From: Candidatus Wildermuthbacteria bacterium
GTDB lineage: Bacteria > Patescibacteriota > Minisyncoccia > Minisyncoccales > UBA10102
Assembly (NCBI GenBank): GCA_016203455.1
Contig: JACQMR010000014.1
Location: 1-64,000 of the forward strand
Length of the DNA stretch: 64,000 nt
Reading direction: 5' to 3'
Shown: positions 45,768-54,689 of the stretch, in pieces
Layout of the letters: the number at the start of each line of letters is the position of its first letter
How positions within the stretch are numbered: the stretch's first letter is position 1
The notes under the pieces: model-generated
Database searches by the model: none
What the model was told of the DNA's origin: nothing
The model's input: only the letters and a program-made list of their open reading frames with translations
Position numbers and translations under genes: made by a program

Positions 45768-45901
45768 CCCAGAAACCGAATTTCTAATTTTTCAATTTTT
45801 AATTTCCAATGAATGAGTTAATGTCTTAATTTTTTAAACATTAGGTCATTGGAATTTGTTTGTAATTTGGTGCTTGGAATTTTTCTGCTTTCGGCAGTCA
45901 T

Positions 45902-48082
45902 TTATTCCATGTGGAGCCGTTCTCTGTAATGTTGCGTGATTTCTTTGAGCAAGGGATGGCGCGCCAAAGAAATATCGCTGTCCAGAACTGATTTTGCCGC
46001 TTCCCTTGCTTTTGCCACAAGCTTAAGATTGGTGAGATTTGCCATGGCAAAATCGGGAATCCCCCACTGTTTGGTTCCGGCAAAGTCCCCCGGCCCCCTT
46101 AATTGCAGGTCTTTTTCCGCAAGGAGAAATCCGCTGTTTGACTCAACAAGGGCGCGCAGGCGCGCTTGGGTTTGGGCGGATCTGGACTCTGTAAACAAAA
46201 AGCAGTATGACTGATGGTCTGATCTCCCCACCCTTCCCCTAAACTGGTGGAGTTGAGCCAGCCCAAAACGGTCAGCGCCCTCTATCATCATGACGCTCGC
46301 GTTGGGGATATCCACGCCCACTTCAACCACCGAGGTTGAAACCAGTATGTCTGTTTTTCCGCGCTTGAATTTTTTCATAACTTCTTCTTTCTCTCTCGCG
46401 GGCATTTTTCCGTGAAGCATGGCGACGCGCAGTTCCGGAAACACTTCTTTCGCGAGTTTCTCGTATTCTTCTTTCACTGTTTTTATTTCTGTTACTGGTT
46501 GCGTGTTATTTGTGGAGGGTTCTATCCTTGGGCAGATTACAAAAACCTGTCGTCCTTTTTCAACTTCTTTTTTCATGAATACATAAGCGGCGCCGCGGTC
46601 TTTGGGAGCTATGACTTTGGTTTCTATGGGTTTTCTTCCTATTGGGAGTTCGTCTATAACCGTGGGGTCTAAATCCCCGTACAGCGTCATGGCGAGAGTT
46701 CTGGGTATGGGGGTCGCGGTCATGGAAAGAAAATGAGGAGTTAAGATAGTTTGCTTGCCCCGAGCTTTGTCGAGGGGTAGTTTGCTTGCCCCGAGCTTTG
46801 TCGAGGGGTAGTTTGCTTGCCCCGAGCTTTGTCGAGGGGTAGTTTGCAGGTGGGCTCTTTGCCTAACTCCAAAGCGGTGCTGTTCATCTACCACCACAAG
46901 GGCAAGGTTGGAAAATCGCACTTTGTCTTGTATGAGGGCGTGCGTGCCAATGAGGATGTCTATGGCCCCTTCTTTTGCTTTTTGGAGGAGTTTGGCGCGC
47001 GAGATTTCAATGGAATCGTTTGGGAGTTTGGGAGATATGAACAGGTCGGAAGATCCGGTGAGCAGGCCAATGGTCGCCTTGAAAGGAGCAAGAGAGGAGC
47101 CAATGGTTTTGAAATGCTGGCGCGCCAAAATTTCAGTGGGCGCGAGGAACGCGGCCTGAAAGCCGGCTTTCACGCACGCGAGAGCGGCCATGGCCGCCAC
47201 GACGGTTTTGCCTGATCCCACATCGCCCTGCAATATCCGGTTCATGGGCCTGGGTTTTTCCATGTCTTTAAGAATGAGCCACGCGGCTTTTTTTTGGCCG
47301 TCCGTAAGGGTAAACGGGAGTTTCGCGATAAATCGCTTCATCATGTCTACGGACAATGGGATGGACGGCGCTTTGATCTCCGCGAGTTTTTTTCGTTCCG
47401 TGAGTATGAATAATGAAATATAAAAAAGTTCTTCAAATGAAAAGCGTTCTCTCGCGAGATCCGCCTGTTTTTGAGAGTCGGGAAAATGGACTTGCCGCAG
47501 AGCGGCGGCAAACGGCAAGAGATTGCATTCTTTTTGAACGGATTGAGGCAGAGCGTCCTCCAGAGCATTTCCAATCGCGTTAAGAATTGAGTGGATGATA
47601 AATCGGAGCCATTTTGAAGACACTCCCTTTGTCTCCGCGTACACGGGAGCGATACGCCCTATATGAATGGGGCTGGGGCCTTCTTTTTCATGCGCGGGGT
47701 TAGACACAAAAATTCCGGTTTTGTCCCGGAGCACTTTGCCGCAAAGCAATATTTTTTCGCCGGCCCCGAATGTTTGCGCCAGATACGGCTGATTGAGCCA
47801 TACGACGCGCGCGCTTCCGGTCGCGTCAGAAAATATCCCTTCAACCACGGACACCTGCTTTATGAATGTTCTTTTTTCTTGAACATTTGCGATCGTGCCG
47901 GAAAGGCAGAATTCCTTGCCCTCCGTAATCTTTGAAACGGGGGTAATGACGGACAGGTCCCGGTATGTTTTGGGAAAATGAAACAAGAGATCTCGCGCCG
48001 TTAAAATTCCCATGCCTTTCAGCCGTTTTTGATACACCGGCCCCACGCGGGGTACTTCAGATAGAGGAGATGAAAGGTTCAT
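45902..48082 (-). CDS. recG: ATP-dependent DNA helicase RecG
   Basis: LQGDVGSGKTVVAAMAALACVKAGFQAAFLAPTEILARQH, DEQHRFGVRQRA, SMTATPIPRTLAMTLYGDLD. Confidence 0.94.
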   Translation of the reverse strand: MNLSSPLSEVPRVGPVYQKRLKGMGILTARDLLFHFPKTYRDLSVITPVSKITEGKEFCLSGTIANVQEKRTFIKQVSVVEGIFSDATGSARVVWLNQPYLAQTFGAGEKILLCGKVLRDKTGIFVSNPAHEKEGPSPIHIGRIAPVYAETKGVSSKWLRFIIHSILNAIGNALEDALPQSVQKECNLLPFAAALRQVHFPDSQKQADLARERFSFEELFYISLFILTERKKLAEIKAPSIPLSVDMMKRFIAKLPFTLTDGQKKAAWLILKDMEKPRPMNRILQGDVGSGKTVVAAMAALACVKAGFQAAFLAPTEILARQHFKTIGSSLAPFKATIGLLTGSSDLFISPKLPNDSIEISRAKLLQKAKEGAIDILIGTHALIQDKVRFSNLALVVVDEQHRFGVRQRAHLQTTPRQSSGQANYPSTKLGASKLPLDKARGKQTILTPHFLSMTATPIPRTLAMTLYGDLDPTVIDELPIGRKPIETKVIAPKDRGAAYVFMKKEVEKGRQVFVICPRIEPSTNNTQPVTEIKTVKEEYEKLAKEVFPELRVAMLHGKMPAREKEEVMKKFKRGKTDILVSTSVVEVGVDIPNASVMMIEGADRFGLAQLHQFRGRVGRSDHQSYCFLFTESRSAQTQARLRALVESNSGFLLAEKDLQLRGPGDFAGTKQWGIPDFAMANLTNLKLVAKAREAAKSVLDSDISLARHPLLKEITQHYRERLHME
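46747..46847. repeat. Three tandem 31-bp palindromic units plus a partial fourth inside recG
   Basis: (TAGTTTGCTTGCCCCGAGCTTTGTCGAGGGG)x3 then TAGTTTGC. Confidence 0.95.
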
Positions 48083-48091
48083 TGTGTTGGT

Positions 48092-48162
48092 GTCCCCACG
48101 AGGAATCGAACCTCGATCTCAAGCTCCGCAAGCTTGCGTCCTGTCCGTTGGGCTATGGGGAC
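48092..48162 (-). tRNA. tRNA-Arg (GCG)
   Basis: Reverse complement CAAGC TTGCGGA GCTTG; acceptor GTCCCCA/TGGGGAC. Confidence 0.85.
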
Positions 48163-48241
48163 ATGAGTCGGTTATATCATATATCCGCAGGGAGTTCCAC
48201 ATTTGAAAATATACGAGAAATGAGATATACATATGTTCAAG

Positions 48242-48330
48242 GAGAGGTGGCTGAGAGGGTTGAACGGAAGCGAGCGCCCCGTTCAACGGGAATCAAAAGA
48301 TTCCCGGGCGGCCTATCAGCACAATTTTTA
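48242..48330 (+). pseudogene. tRNA-Ser-like 5' fragment or degenerate tRNA
   Basis: GGAGAGGTGGCTGAGAGG matches the 5' end of the tRNA-Ser at 48364; followed by GTTGAACGG..CCGTTCAAC and GGGAATC AAAA GATTCCC hairpins but no T-arm. Confidence 0.5.
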
Positions 48331-48363
48331 TCCGCTCTTGTTGCACAAGAGCATTATAGTAAT

Positions 48364-48450
48364 GGAGAGGTGGCTGAGAGGCCGAAAGCGGCACGCTGCT
48401 AATGTGTTAGGGGAGAAATCCCCTCGTGGGTTCGAATCCCACCCTCTCCG
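48364..48450 (+). tRNA. tRNA-Ser (GCT)
   Basis: Acceptor GGAGAGG/CCTCTCC; loop CTGCTAA; long variable arm. Confidence 0.9.
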
Positions 48451-48706
48451 CCTTCGCTCGCCGAAGCGGCGAGCTACGGCGGACGCAGTCCGCCAGTAGA
48501 TCGTCGCGAAGGCGGGCTTCGGCCTGGCTACGCCAAATGGCTATGCCATGGCGAGCGGACGCAGTCCGCTAGAAGCCCCGAACTTTGCGAAGGCGGGCTT
48601 CGCCACGCCGAAGCGACGAGCTACGGCCTGGCTACGCCAAATGGCTATGCCATGGCGAGCGGACGCAGTCCGCCAGTAGATCGTCGCGAAGGAGAGATTC
48701 GTAAAA
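48451..48706. repeat. Modular GC-rich palindromic repeat, copy C2, directly 3' of tRNA-Ser(GCT)
   Basis: CTTCGCTCGCCGAAGCGGCGAGCTACGGCGGACGCAGTCCGCCAGTAGATCGTCGCGAAGG...CCTGGCTACGCCAAATGGCTATGCCATGGCGAGC (module appears twice). Confidence 0.88.
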
Positions 48707-48709
48707 ATT

Positions 48710-48946
48710 ATGTACACCGTCTATATTCTGAAATGTGCCGATGGAAAACCCTACACCGGTTGTACTGAAAATCTTGAAGAAAGATTGGAGCGTCATAATA
48801 ATGGATATGTACCAGCAACGGAGAATCTACGCCCCATAGAACTCGTTACTCATATAGTTTTCAGCGACAAATATAAAGCTTTTGAATTTGAGAAGTATCT
48901 AAAATCAGGATCTGGCCGAGCGTTCTTAAGCAGGCATTTAATCTGA
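48710..48946 (+). CDS. GIY-YIG nuclease-domain protein
   Basis: MYTVYILKCADGKPYTGCTENLEERLERHNNGYVPATENLRPIELV. Confidence 0.88.
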   Translation: MYTVYILKCADGKPYTGCTENLEERLERHNNGYVPATENLRPIELVTHIVFSDKYKAFEFEKYLKSGSGRAFLSRHLI

Positions 48947-48987
48947 AAAGTGATAAAATGTAAGAATCTTGAAGGAATCCGAACTAT

Positions 48988-49401
48988 ATGAAAATAGGCA
49001 TAATTGGAAGCATGCAATATACAGAGAAAATGCTTGAAGCTCGTGACGAGCTTATTAAGCGTGGGCATGATGCGTTTGTGACGAATCTTGCCTCTCCTTT
49101 CGTTGGCAAGACTGACGAAGAGAAAGAGAAAATAAAAATAGATCAGAAAAATAACTTAGACGCTATCCGAGAATTTTGGCGTCTCATGCAGGGTGCCGAT
49201 GCAGTCTTGGTTATGAATTTTGATAAATATGGAGTCAAAAACTATATTGGCGGAAACACTCTCATGGAAATAGGATTCGCCCATGTTCTAGATCAAAAAG
49301 TATTTTTATACAATCCAATCCCTGAAATTCCTTATTACAAGTCTGAGATTGAGGCAGTAAAGCCAGTGATAATCAATGGTGATTATTCTTTAGTGAAATA
49401 A
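48988..49401 (+). CDS. Nucleoside 2-deoxyribosyltransferase-like protein
   Basis: MKIGIIGSMQYTEKMLEARDELIKRGHDAFV...ADAVLVMNFDKYGVKNYIGGNTLMEIGFAHVLDQKVFLYNP. Confidence 0.65.
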   Translation: MKIGIIGSMQYTEKMLEARDELIKRGHDAFVTNLASPFVGKTDEEKEKIKIDQKNNLDAIREFWRLMQGADAVLVMNFDKYGVKNYIGGNTLMEIGFAHVLDQKVFLYNPIPEIPYYKSEIEAVKPVIINGDYSLVK

Positions 49402-49403
49402 CT

Positions 49404-49552
49404 ATGGCAAAATCAAAGACAATCAAAAAGCATCTTGGTATCTCGCCAGAATGTCTGGTAGGGCCGTCCTATTGGTTCAAAGTTCCGGGCATCGCCACTG
49501 CCTTCGCCACGCTGAAAACTATGCCCTGCTGAAAGCGGGCTTCGCTTTTTAT
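49404..49552 (+). pseudogene. Truncated ORF running into repeat family C fragment
   Basis: ATG at 49404: MAKSKTIKKHLGISPECLVGPSYWFKVPGIA then CTTCGCCACGCTGAAAACTATGCCCTGCTGAAAGCGGGCTTCGC. Confidence 0.5.
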
Positions 49553-49622
49553 CCCCCTTAAATGTTTGGGTTACTTGGTAAACTTAGTTAAAATAAGTTT
49601 ACGCGCGCCTTGAAATAAATTT

Positions 49623-50318
49623 ATGAAAAGACCATACACAACATTGTTTCTGTTGGTTTCGGTAGACGGGAAAATTTCTACCGGAGATACCGATATTATG
49701 GATATTGATAAGGATTACAAACTTATTAATGGAGTTAAAGAGGGCAATAAGCAGTACTACGATCTTGAACAGCAGACCGATTTATATTCTCTCAATTCTG
49801 GGAGAGTTTTTGAAAAGATTGGGATGAATGAAAAAACGGATGAGCCGCAGAAAACTCCCGTGAGTTTCATTGTTATTGATAATAAGCCCCATTTGAATAA
49901 AAAGGGCACGACTTACTTAGCAAAGAAAAGTAAGACACTTTATGTCGTTACAACGAATCCTGATCATCCGGCTTTTGAACTTAAAAAAGAATTCCCTAAC
50001 ATTGAAATACTTAAATACGAGGGAAAAATTGATTTAGCGGATACGCTTAAAAAACTGAAACAGGAGTACGGCGTTGACCGCATTACAATCCAAACTGGTG
50101 GCACAATGAACGCCTCGTGGGTTCGCGAGGGGTTGATTGATAGGTTGTTGCTTGTGGTTGCTCCCGCTATGGTTGGCGGTAAAGATACCTCTACTTTAAT
50201 GGATGGCGAATCATTACATTCCGAAGATGAACTTTTCAAAATAAAATCGCTTGAACTTGTTCAAGCAAAGCCATTGGAAAATTCATATTTGCTTTTAGAG
50301 TACAATGTCAAAAACTGA
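49623..50318 (+). CDS. RibD C-terminal/dihydrofolate-reductase-like protein
   Basis: TTLFLLVSVDGKIS..., TIQTGGTMNASWVREGLIDRLLLVVAPAMVGGKDTSTLMDG. Confidence 0.82.
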   Translation: MKRPYTTLFLLVSVDGKISTGDTDIMDIDKDYKLINGVKEGNKQYYDLEQQTDLYSLNSGRVFEKIGMNEKTDEPQKTPVSFIVIDNKPHLNKKGTTYLAKKSKTLYVVTTNPDHPAFELKKEFPNIEILKYEGKIDLADTLKKLKQEYGVDRITIQTGGTMNASWVREGLIDRLLLVVAPAMVGGKDTSTLMDGESLHSEDELFKIKSLELVQAKPLENSYLLLEYNVKN

Positions 50319-50413
50319 AAAATAAGTATGGATGTTCCAGCGTAACGCCATACCTTGACGCGCAAATTGGTTTTGGTTGTCAAAAACTCAACGAACAATA
50401 TGCAAAAAATGGA

Positions 50414-50442
50414 GCGTAAACTTAGTAAAACTAAGTTTACGC
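50414..50442. repeat. Perfect 12-bp palindrome (family B)
   Basis: GCGTAAACTTAG TAAAA CTAAGTTTACGC. Confidence 0.8.
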
Positions 50443-50713
50443 GCCACCCAACCCCACCCGCTCGCCTCGCCTGCCCGCAGAAGTTTCAACGCAGGCGGGG
50501 CCCAGCCAGTGGAAAAACTAAATCCGATGTAGTTTTGCGCTTTGAGCTTGCATTGTATTATAAGAGTGTAATTATGTATAATAAGAGCGCAAGCTCTTCT
50601 CTCTTAGAAATTGATTTGCCTTAGTTGCGGATAAGGAGCATATGTTTTTCTTTTAACCTGTATTTCCAAGCAAGAAACCAATATAGTGTAAGAATTCTGG
50701 AAAAGGTTGAGCT

Positions 50714-51307
50714 ATGGACGAAAAAACAATACAAACTTACAATCAAATGGCAAAAGAGTACGATGACGAGACCATCGACTTTTGGCAAAAATTTCCTAGA
50801 ACATTTTTTGACAAATTCGCGGCGCTTGTAAAAGGCAAGGTACTGGATGTTGGAAGCGGGCCAGGAAGAGACGGTCTTCTGCTCCAAGAGAGAGGACTTG
50901 AAGTGATATGTCTCGATGCCTCCGAAGCGATGGTTAATCTTTGTAAAGAAAAAGGACTGCAGTCGGTGGTTGGAGATTTCATCTCCATGCCGTTTGAGGA
51001 TAATTCGTTTAATGGTGCATGGGCGTACACATCGCTTCTTCATGTTTCAAAGGCAGACATATCTCGTGCCTTGAATGAAATACGCAGGGTGTTAAAGGAT
51101 GGGGGGATTTTCGGATTGGGCATGATAGAAGGAGATACAGAAGAGTACAGAGAGAGTGCGGGTGTGAATATGCCGCGATGGTTTAGTTTTTATCGGAAAG
51201 AAGAATTGGAGAAGTTGCTGGAAAACCACGGTTTTCGGGTTTTATATTTTGAGGAACTTAAGCCCCGCGCCAAAAACTATCTGCATTTTATTACTCAAAA
51301 GCAATAG
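50714..51307 (+). CDS. Class I SAM-dependent methyltransferase
   Basis: GKVLDVGSGPGRDGLLLQERGLEVICLDASEAMV...NGAWAYTSLLHV. Confidence 0.85.
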   Translation: MDEKTIQTYNQMAKEYDDETIDFWQKFPRTFFDKFAALVKGKVLDVGSGPGRDGLLLQERGLEVICLDASEAMVNLCKEKGLQSVVGDFISMPFEDNSFNGAWAYTSLLHVSKADISRALNEIRRVLKDGGIFGLGMIEGDTEEYRESAGVNMPRWFSFYRKEELEKLLENHGFRVLYFEELKPRAKNYLHFITQKQ

Positions 51308-51618
51308 GCAGTAGTTTTCAGCCGCTGGGTAGTGTCGCTATAATCGGCATGAGCGCGATTATTCCCAATATGAAGCTGAAAACCGCGAATTTTGACAGAG
51401 GTCTGTGTGATTGGTTTAGCATATTTTCATTATATCATAATATCATATTGTGCTCCCGGCCTTTCTAGAACTTACTTTGCCTAATCTGTTCTGAAAAGTG
51501 ATAAAATGTAAGAACCCCGAAGGGAACAGAATGCCATTTGTGGTGTCCGCCCGTAGTTCTTGACGGGCGCGAAGAAGCGTGAGAGTATATGATTGTAATA
51601 CAAATAACTACATTCCTT

Positions 51619-51837
51619 ATGCGTTCTATTGTTAATATTTCTCTTCCGCGCGAACTCAATAAAATTGTGGAACGGTTAGCAAAGAAAGGGAATTATGCCA
51701 CGAAAAGCGAATTTTTACGCGAGGTGATCCGCGAGAGAATCGAGGAAGAAAATGTACTTTCCCAGATTCAAAAAAGCGAGGTTGAATTTAAAACAGGCAA
51801 GGGCAAAGTATTGCGTTCATTAAAGGAGCTTCGTTGA
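51619..51837 (+). CDS. Ribbon-helix-helix antitoxin-like protein
   Basis: MRSIVNISLPRELNKIVERLAKKGNYATKSEFLREVIRERIEEE. Confidence 0.82.
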   Translation: MRSIVNISLPRELNKIVERLAKKGNYATKSEFLREVIRERIEEENVLSQIQKSEVEFKTGKGKVLRSLKELR

Positions 51838-51850
51838 ATCTGTTCTTTGA

Positions 51851-52114
51851 ATGGAAATTCTTTACTCGCCGGAGTTTAAGCGAAGATACCAGCGACTCTC
51901 CCCTCTCGTTAAGAAAAGAGCCGAAGCAAAAGAAAGAGTTTTTCGCAAAGATCCTTTTCATCCCCAACTCAAAACCCATAAACTGCGCGGGCGTTTGGAT
52001 AATTTTTGGGCATTTTCTGTTGATTATCAGTTCCGCATTGTCTTTGCATTTTTTGGAGAGAAAGAAGTGCGATTTTACGCGATAGGAGATCATTCGCTTT
52101 ATAAGAAATTTTAG
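51851..52114 (+). CDS. RelE/YoeB-type toxin
   Basis: MEILYSPEFKRRYQRLSPLVKKRAEAKERVFRKDPFHPQLKTHKLRGRLDNFWAFSVDYQFRIVFAFF; directly follows the RHH protein. Confidence 0.85.
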   Translation: MEILYSPEFKRRYQRLSPLVKKRAEAKERVFRKDPFHPQLKTHKLRGRLDNFWAFSVDYQFRIVFAFFGEKEVRFYAIGDHSLYKKF

Positions 52115-52193
52115 AGCGGTACGGTAAAAAATGTGTGAGCTTTTAGCGCGGTGTGTCTTGCGTTTTGGGTAAAATGTCTGTACAAGGGAAGCT

Positions 52194-52571
52194 ATGAGAG
52201 CAAACTACACCAAAACCTACCACATTATCTTTGACGCTTTTGGGGTGGCAAAAGAGCTGTTAAACAGCGAGGAGTTCGCGTTAAAGATTCTTTTGGAAGT
52301 TCCAAAACTCATCGGCATGAAAATTCTTTCCGGGCCCAATTTGGTGCGGGATTACGACCGGGGGCATGAGGGAGTTACCGGATTTGCCATTGTGGATTTT
52401 TCCCATGTTTCTTTGCATACTTTTGTGGCAACGCAAGAAATTTTTCTGGATATATTTTCATGCAAGCCGTTTGACTACGCGGCCGTGAGAGAGTATTTAT
52501 ACGGCGCGTTGCGGGTGAATCCGGATCAGGTGGAAACGGTTGAGGTTGCGTATCCGTGGGAAAAAGAATAG
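52194..52571 (+). CDS. S-adenosylmethionine decarboxylase-like protein
   Basis: DFSHVSLHTFVATQEIFLDIFSCKPFDYAAVREYL resembles the SpeD catalytic region. Confidence 0.7.
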   Translation: MRANYTKTYHIIFDAFGVAKELLNSEEFALKILLEVPKLIGMKILSGPNLVRDYDRGHEGVTGFAIVDFSHVSLHTFVATQEIFLDIFSCKPFDYAAVREYLYGALRVNPDQVETVEVAYPWEKE

Positions 52572-52580
52572 TTAATGAAG

Positions 52581-52667
52581 GGAGGGGTGCCTGAGTGGTT
52601 GAAAGGGACAGTCTTGAAAACTGTTAGGGGCGCAAGTTCCTCGTGAGTTCGAATCTCACCCCCTCCG
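52581..52667 (+). tRNA. tRNA-Ser (TGA)
   Basis: Acceptor GGAGGGG/CCCCTCC; ACAGT CTTGAAA ACTGT; long variable arm. Confidence 0.9.
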
Positions 52668-52888
52668 CCTTTGCTCGCCGAAGCGGCGAGCTACGGCGGA
52701 CGCAGTCCGCCAGTAGATCGTCGCGAAGGCGGGCTTCGCCCGCCGAAGCAAAGCTTCGTCGGGCTTCGGCCTGGCTACGCCAAATGGCTATGCCATGGCG
52801 AGCGTGACGCAGTCCGCAGTAGATACGCGAAGGCGGGCTTCGCCATGCTGAAAGCTACGCCCTGCTGAAAGCGGGCTTCGCCGATCTT
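52668..52888. repeat. Modular GC-rich palindromic repeat, copy C3, directly 3' of tRNA-Ser(TGA)
   Basis: TTTGCTCGCCGAAGCGGCGAGCTACGGCGGACGCAGTCCGCCAGTAGATCGTCGCGAAGGCGGGCTTCG... nearly identical start to C2. Confidence 0.88.
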
Positions 52889-53534
52889 ATTTATCTCCCG
52901 CCACAATTTGCGCCAGTCCTTTATAGTAGGTTTTCTTTGAGATGTTTTTAAACCCGATTTCTGCGAGTTCGTTTTGCAGGTCCTCTGCAAAAATGCCGTA
53001 GGCGTCTTTGTTCTCCACAAGAAAAAATTGAATGAAAAGAGGAACGCGAAAGATAGGGTTTTTTGGCATGTGGTATTCATATATGGCGAATCTCCCGCCC
53101 GGCTTTAGAATCCGGTATGCTTCTTTCATCACTTGTATTCTTTGCGCGTGGGGCAGGTCGTGTATGGCAAAAGATATTGCCGCAAAGTCGGCAAATGCGG
53201 AGGGATAGGTTGCGCGGGTTGCGTCTTGCAAAGAAAACTCAATACGCGCGTTGAGTGTTCTTGCTTTTGTTTTTGCCACGGAGAGCATTCGTTCAGAAAG
53301 GTCCGAGGCGTGTATAACGGCTTCGGGAAAAGTGTCGCGCATGGCAAACGCGTTTTCTCCGGTACCTGTGGCAAGGTCAACCAGCGCACGGGCATTTTTT
53401 GGTATCCATTCTATTATGTTGCCGCGCAATTTTCTCGGATTTCCAAACGAGGCGCAGAAAACCCACGCGTCGTATATCTTTGGAAAAAGCCAAGAGTCAA
53501 ACAGCGAGCGAAAATACTTTGGTTTTCTTTCCAT
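52887..53534 (-). CDS. Class I SAM-dependent methyltransferase (UbiE-like)
   Basis: ALVDLATGTGENAFAMRDTFPEAVIHASDLSERML...AYRILKPGGRFAIYEYHMPK. Confidence 0.82.
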   Translation of the reverse strand: MERKPKYFRSLFDSWLFPKIYDAWVFCASFGNPRKLRGNIIEWIPKNARALVDLATGTGENAFAMRDTFPEAVIHASDLSERMLSVAKTKARTLNARIEFSLQDATRATYPSAFADFAAISFAIHDLPHAQRIQVMKEAYRILKPGGRFAIYEYHMPKNPIFRVPLFIQFFLVENKDAYGIFAEDLQNELAEIGFKNISKKTYYKGLAQIVAGDK

Positions 53535-53591
53535 GTGTTCTATGATAAATGAAATCTCTCCGTATGTGAAGTTTCTCTATATGATATTACA

Positions 53592-54689
53592 ATGACACCG
53601 GGTTCTTTTAGAGTTTTGCCCTCTTCTTGCCTTGGGATTGATATTGGCACTTCCGCGCTTAAGGTGATGGAGCTTTCCCGTTGGGGGAAACGGTTGAGCG
53701 TAAAAAATTACGGGGAAATGCAGGCGGGGTCTTTGTATGACAGGCCGTTTCGCACGGCCGAGAAGAATTCTCTGTCGCTTTCCAGCAAGGATTTGGCCAG
53801 GGCTTTGCAGGGGATCATTGAGGAGGCAAAGATGCAAACGCGCCGCGCTGTATTTTCCATACCGGATTTTTCCAGTTTTTTCGCGCATTTTGAGCTTCCT
53901 CCCATGGCAGATGAAGAAATTCCGCAGGCGGTGCAATATGAAGCCCGAAAGTTCGTGCCGATTCCTTTTTCCGAAGTAACTTTTGACTGGCAGATTATCA
54001 ACAATCGCAAAGGCGTGAGAAAAAATGATCCCGCCAAGATTTTGCTGGTCGCGGTGCCAAATGAAGTCATCAATCAATACAGAGAAATCGCCGAACTCGC
54101 GAAACTTCGGCTTCTTACCCTGGAAGCGGAGGTGTTTTGCGTTATTCGCTCTTGCGCGCGCGAAGCGAAAGGTTCAGTAATTTTGCTTGATATGGGCGTC
54201 CAAACAACAACAATCAATGTGGTGACAGACGGCATATTGAGAAATTCCCGGAGCGTGGATTTGGGTGGAGGCAGTTTCGCGGAGCGCGTCTCCCAGTCGT
54301 TTTCCATAGATAGAAAGCGCGCCGAAGAACAAAAGAATCTCAAAGGGCTTGCCGACCCCCAGATTTTTCAAATTCTGGCGCCATTGCTGGATGAGGTTGT
54401 AGCAGACATAAGGCGCGTTGAGGAGGGGTTCCGGTCTGAAGGCCCCGTTGTAAACAGAGCGGAAGTAAACGGAGAGCATCAAAAAAAAATAGGGAAAATT
54501 TTGCTTGCCGGAGGATCCGCCTTGCTTCCCGGATTGGCCCCGTATCTAAAAGATGCTCTGGGCATAGAAACGCAAATCGCCGATCCTTTTCGCGAGATCT
54601 TTTATCTTCCCGCGTTAGAGAGTAGAATAAAAAGCATGGGGCCGGCATGGGCGGTCTCGGCGGGCGCGGCGTTAAGAGGACTGGAGTAA
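53592..54689 (+). CDS. pilM: Type IV pilus assembly protein PilM
   Basis: CLGIDIGTSALKVMELSRWGKRLSVKNYGE...ILLAGGSALLPGLAPYLKDALG. Confidence 0.88.
   Translation: MTPGSFRVLPSSCLGIDIGTSALKVMELSRWGKRLSVKNYGEMQAGSLYDRPFRTAEKNSLSLSSKDLARALQGIIEEAKMQTRRAVFSIPDFSSFFAHFELPPMADEEIPQAVQYEARKFVPIPFSEVTFDWQIINNRKGVRKNDPAKILLVAVPNEVINQYREIAELAKLRLLTLEAEVFCVIRSCAREAKGSVILLDMGVQTTTINVVTDGILRNSRSVDLGGGSFAERVSQSFSIDRKRAEEQKNLKGLADPQIFQILAPLLDEVVADIRRVEEGFRSEGPVVNRAEVNGEHQKKIGKILLAGGSALLPGLAPYLKDALGIETQIADPFREIFYLPALESRIKSMGPAWAVSAGAALRGLE

Noticed and set aside
46747-46847. CRISPR-like interpretation of the 31-bp tandem repeats
   Set aside because: Units are directly adjacent with no spacers and lie in the recG reading frame
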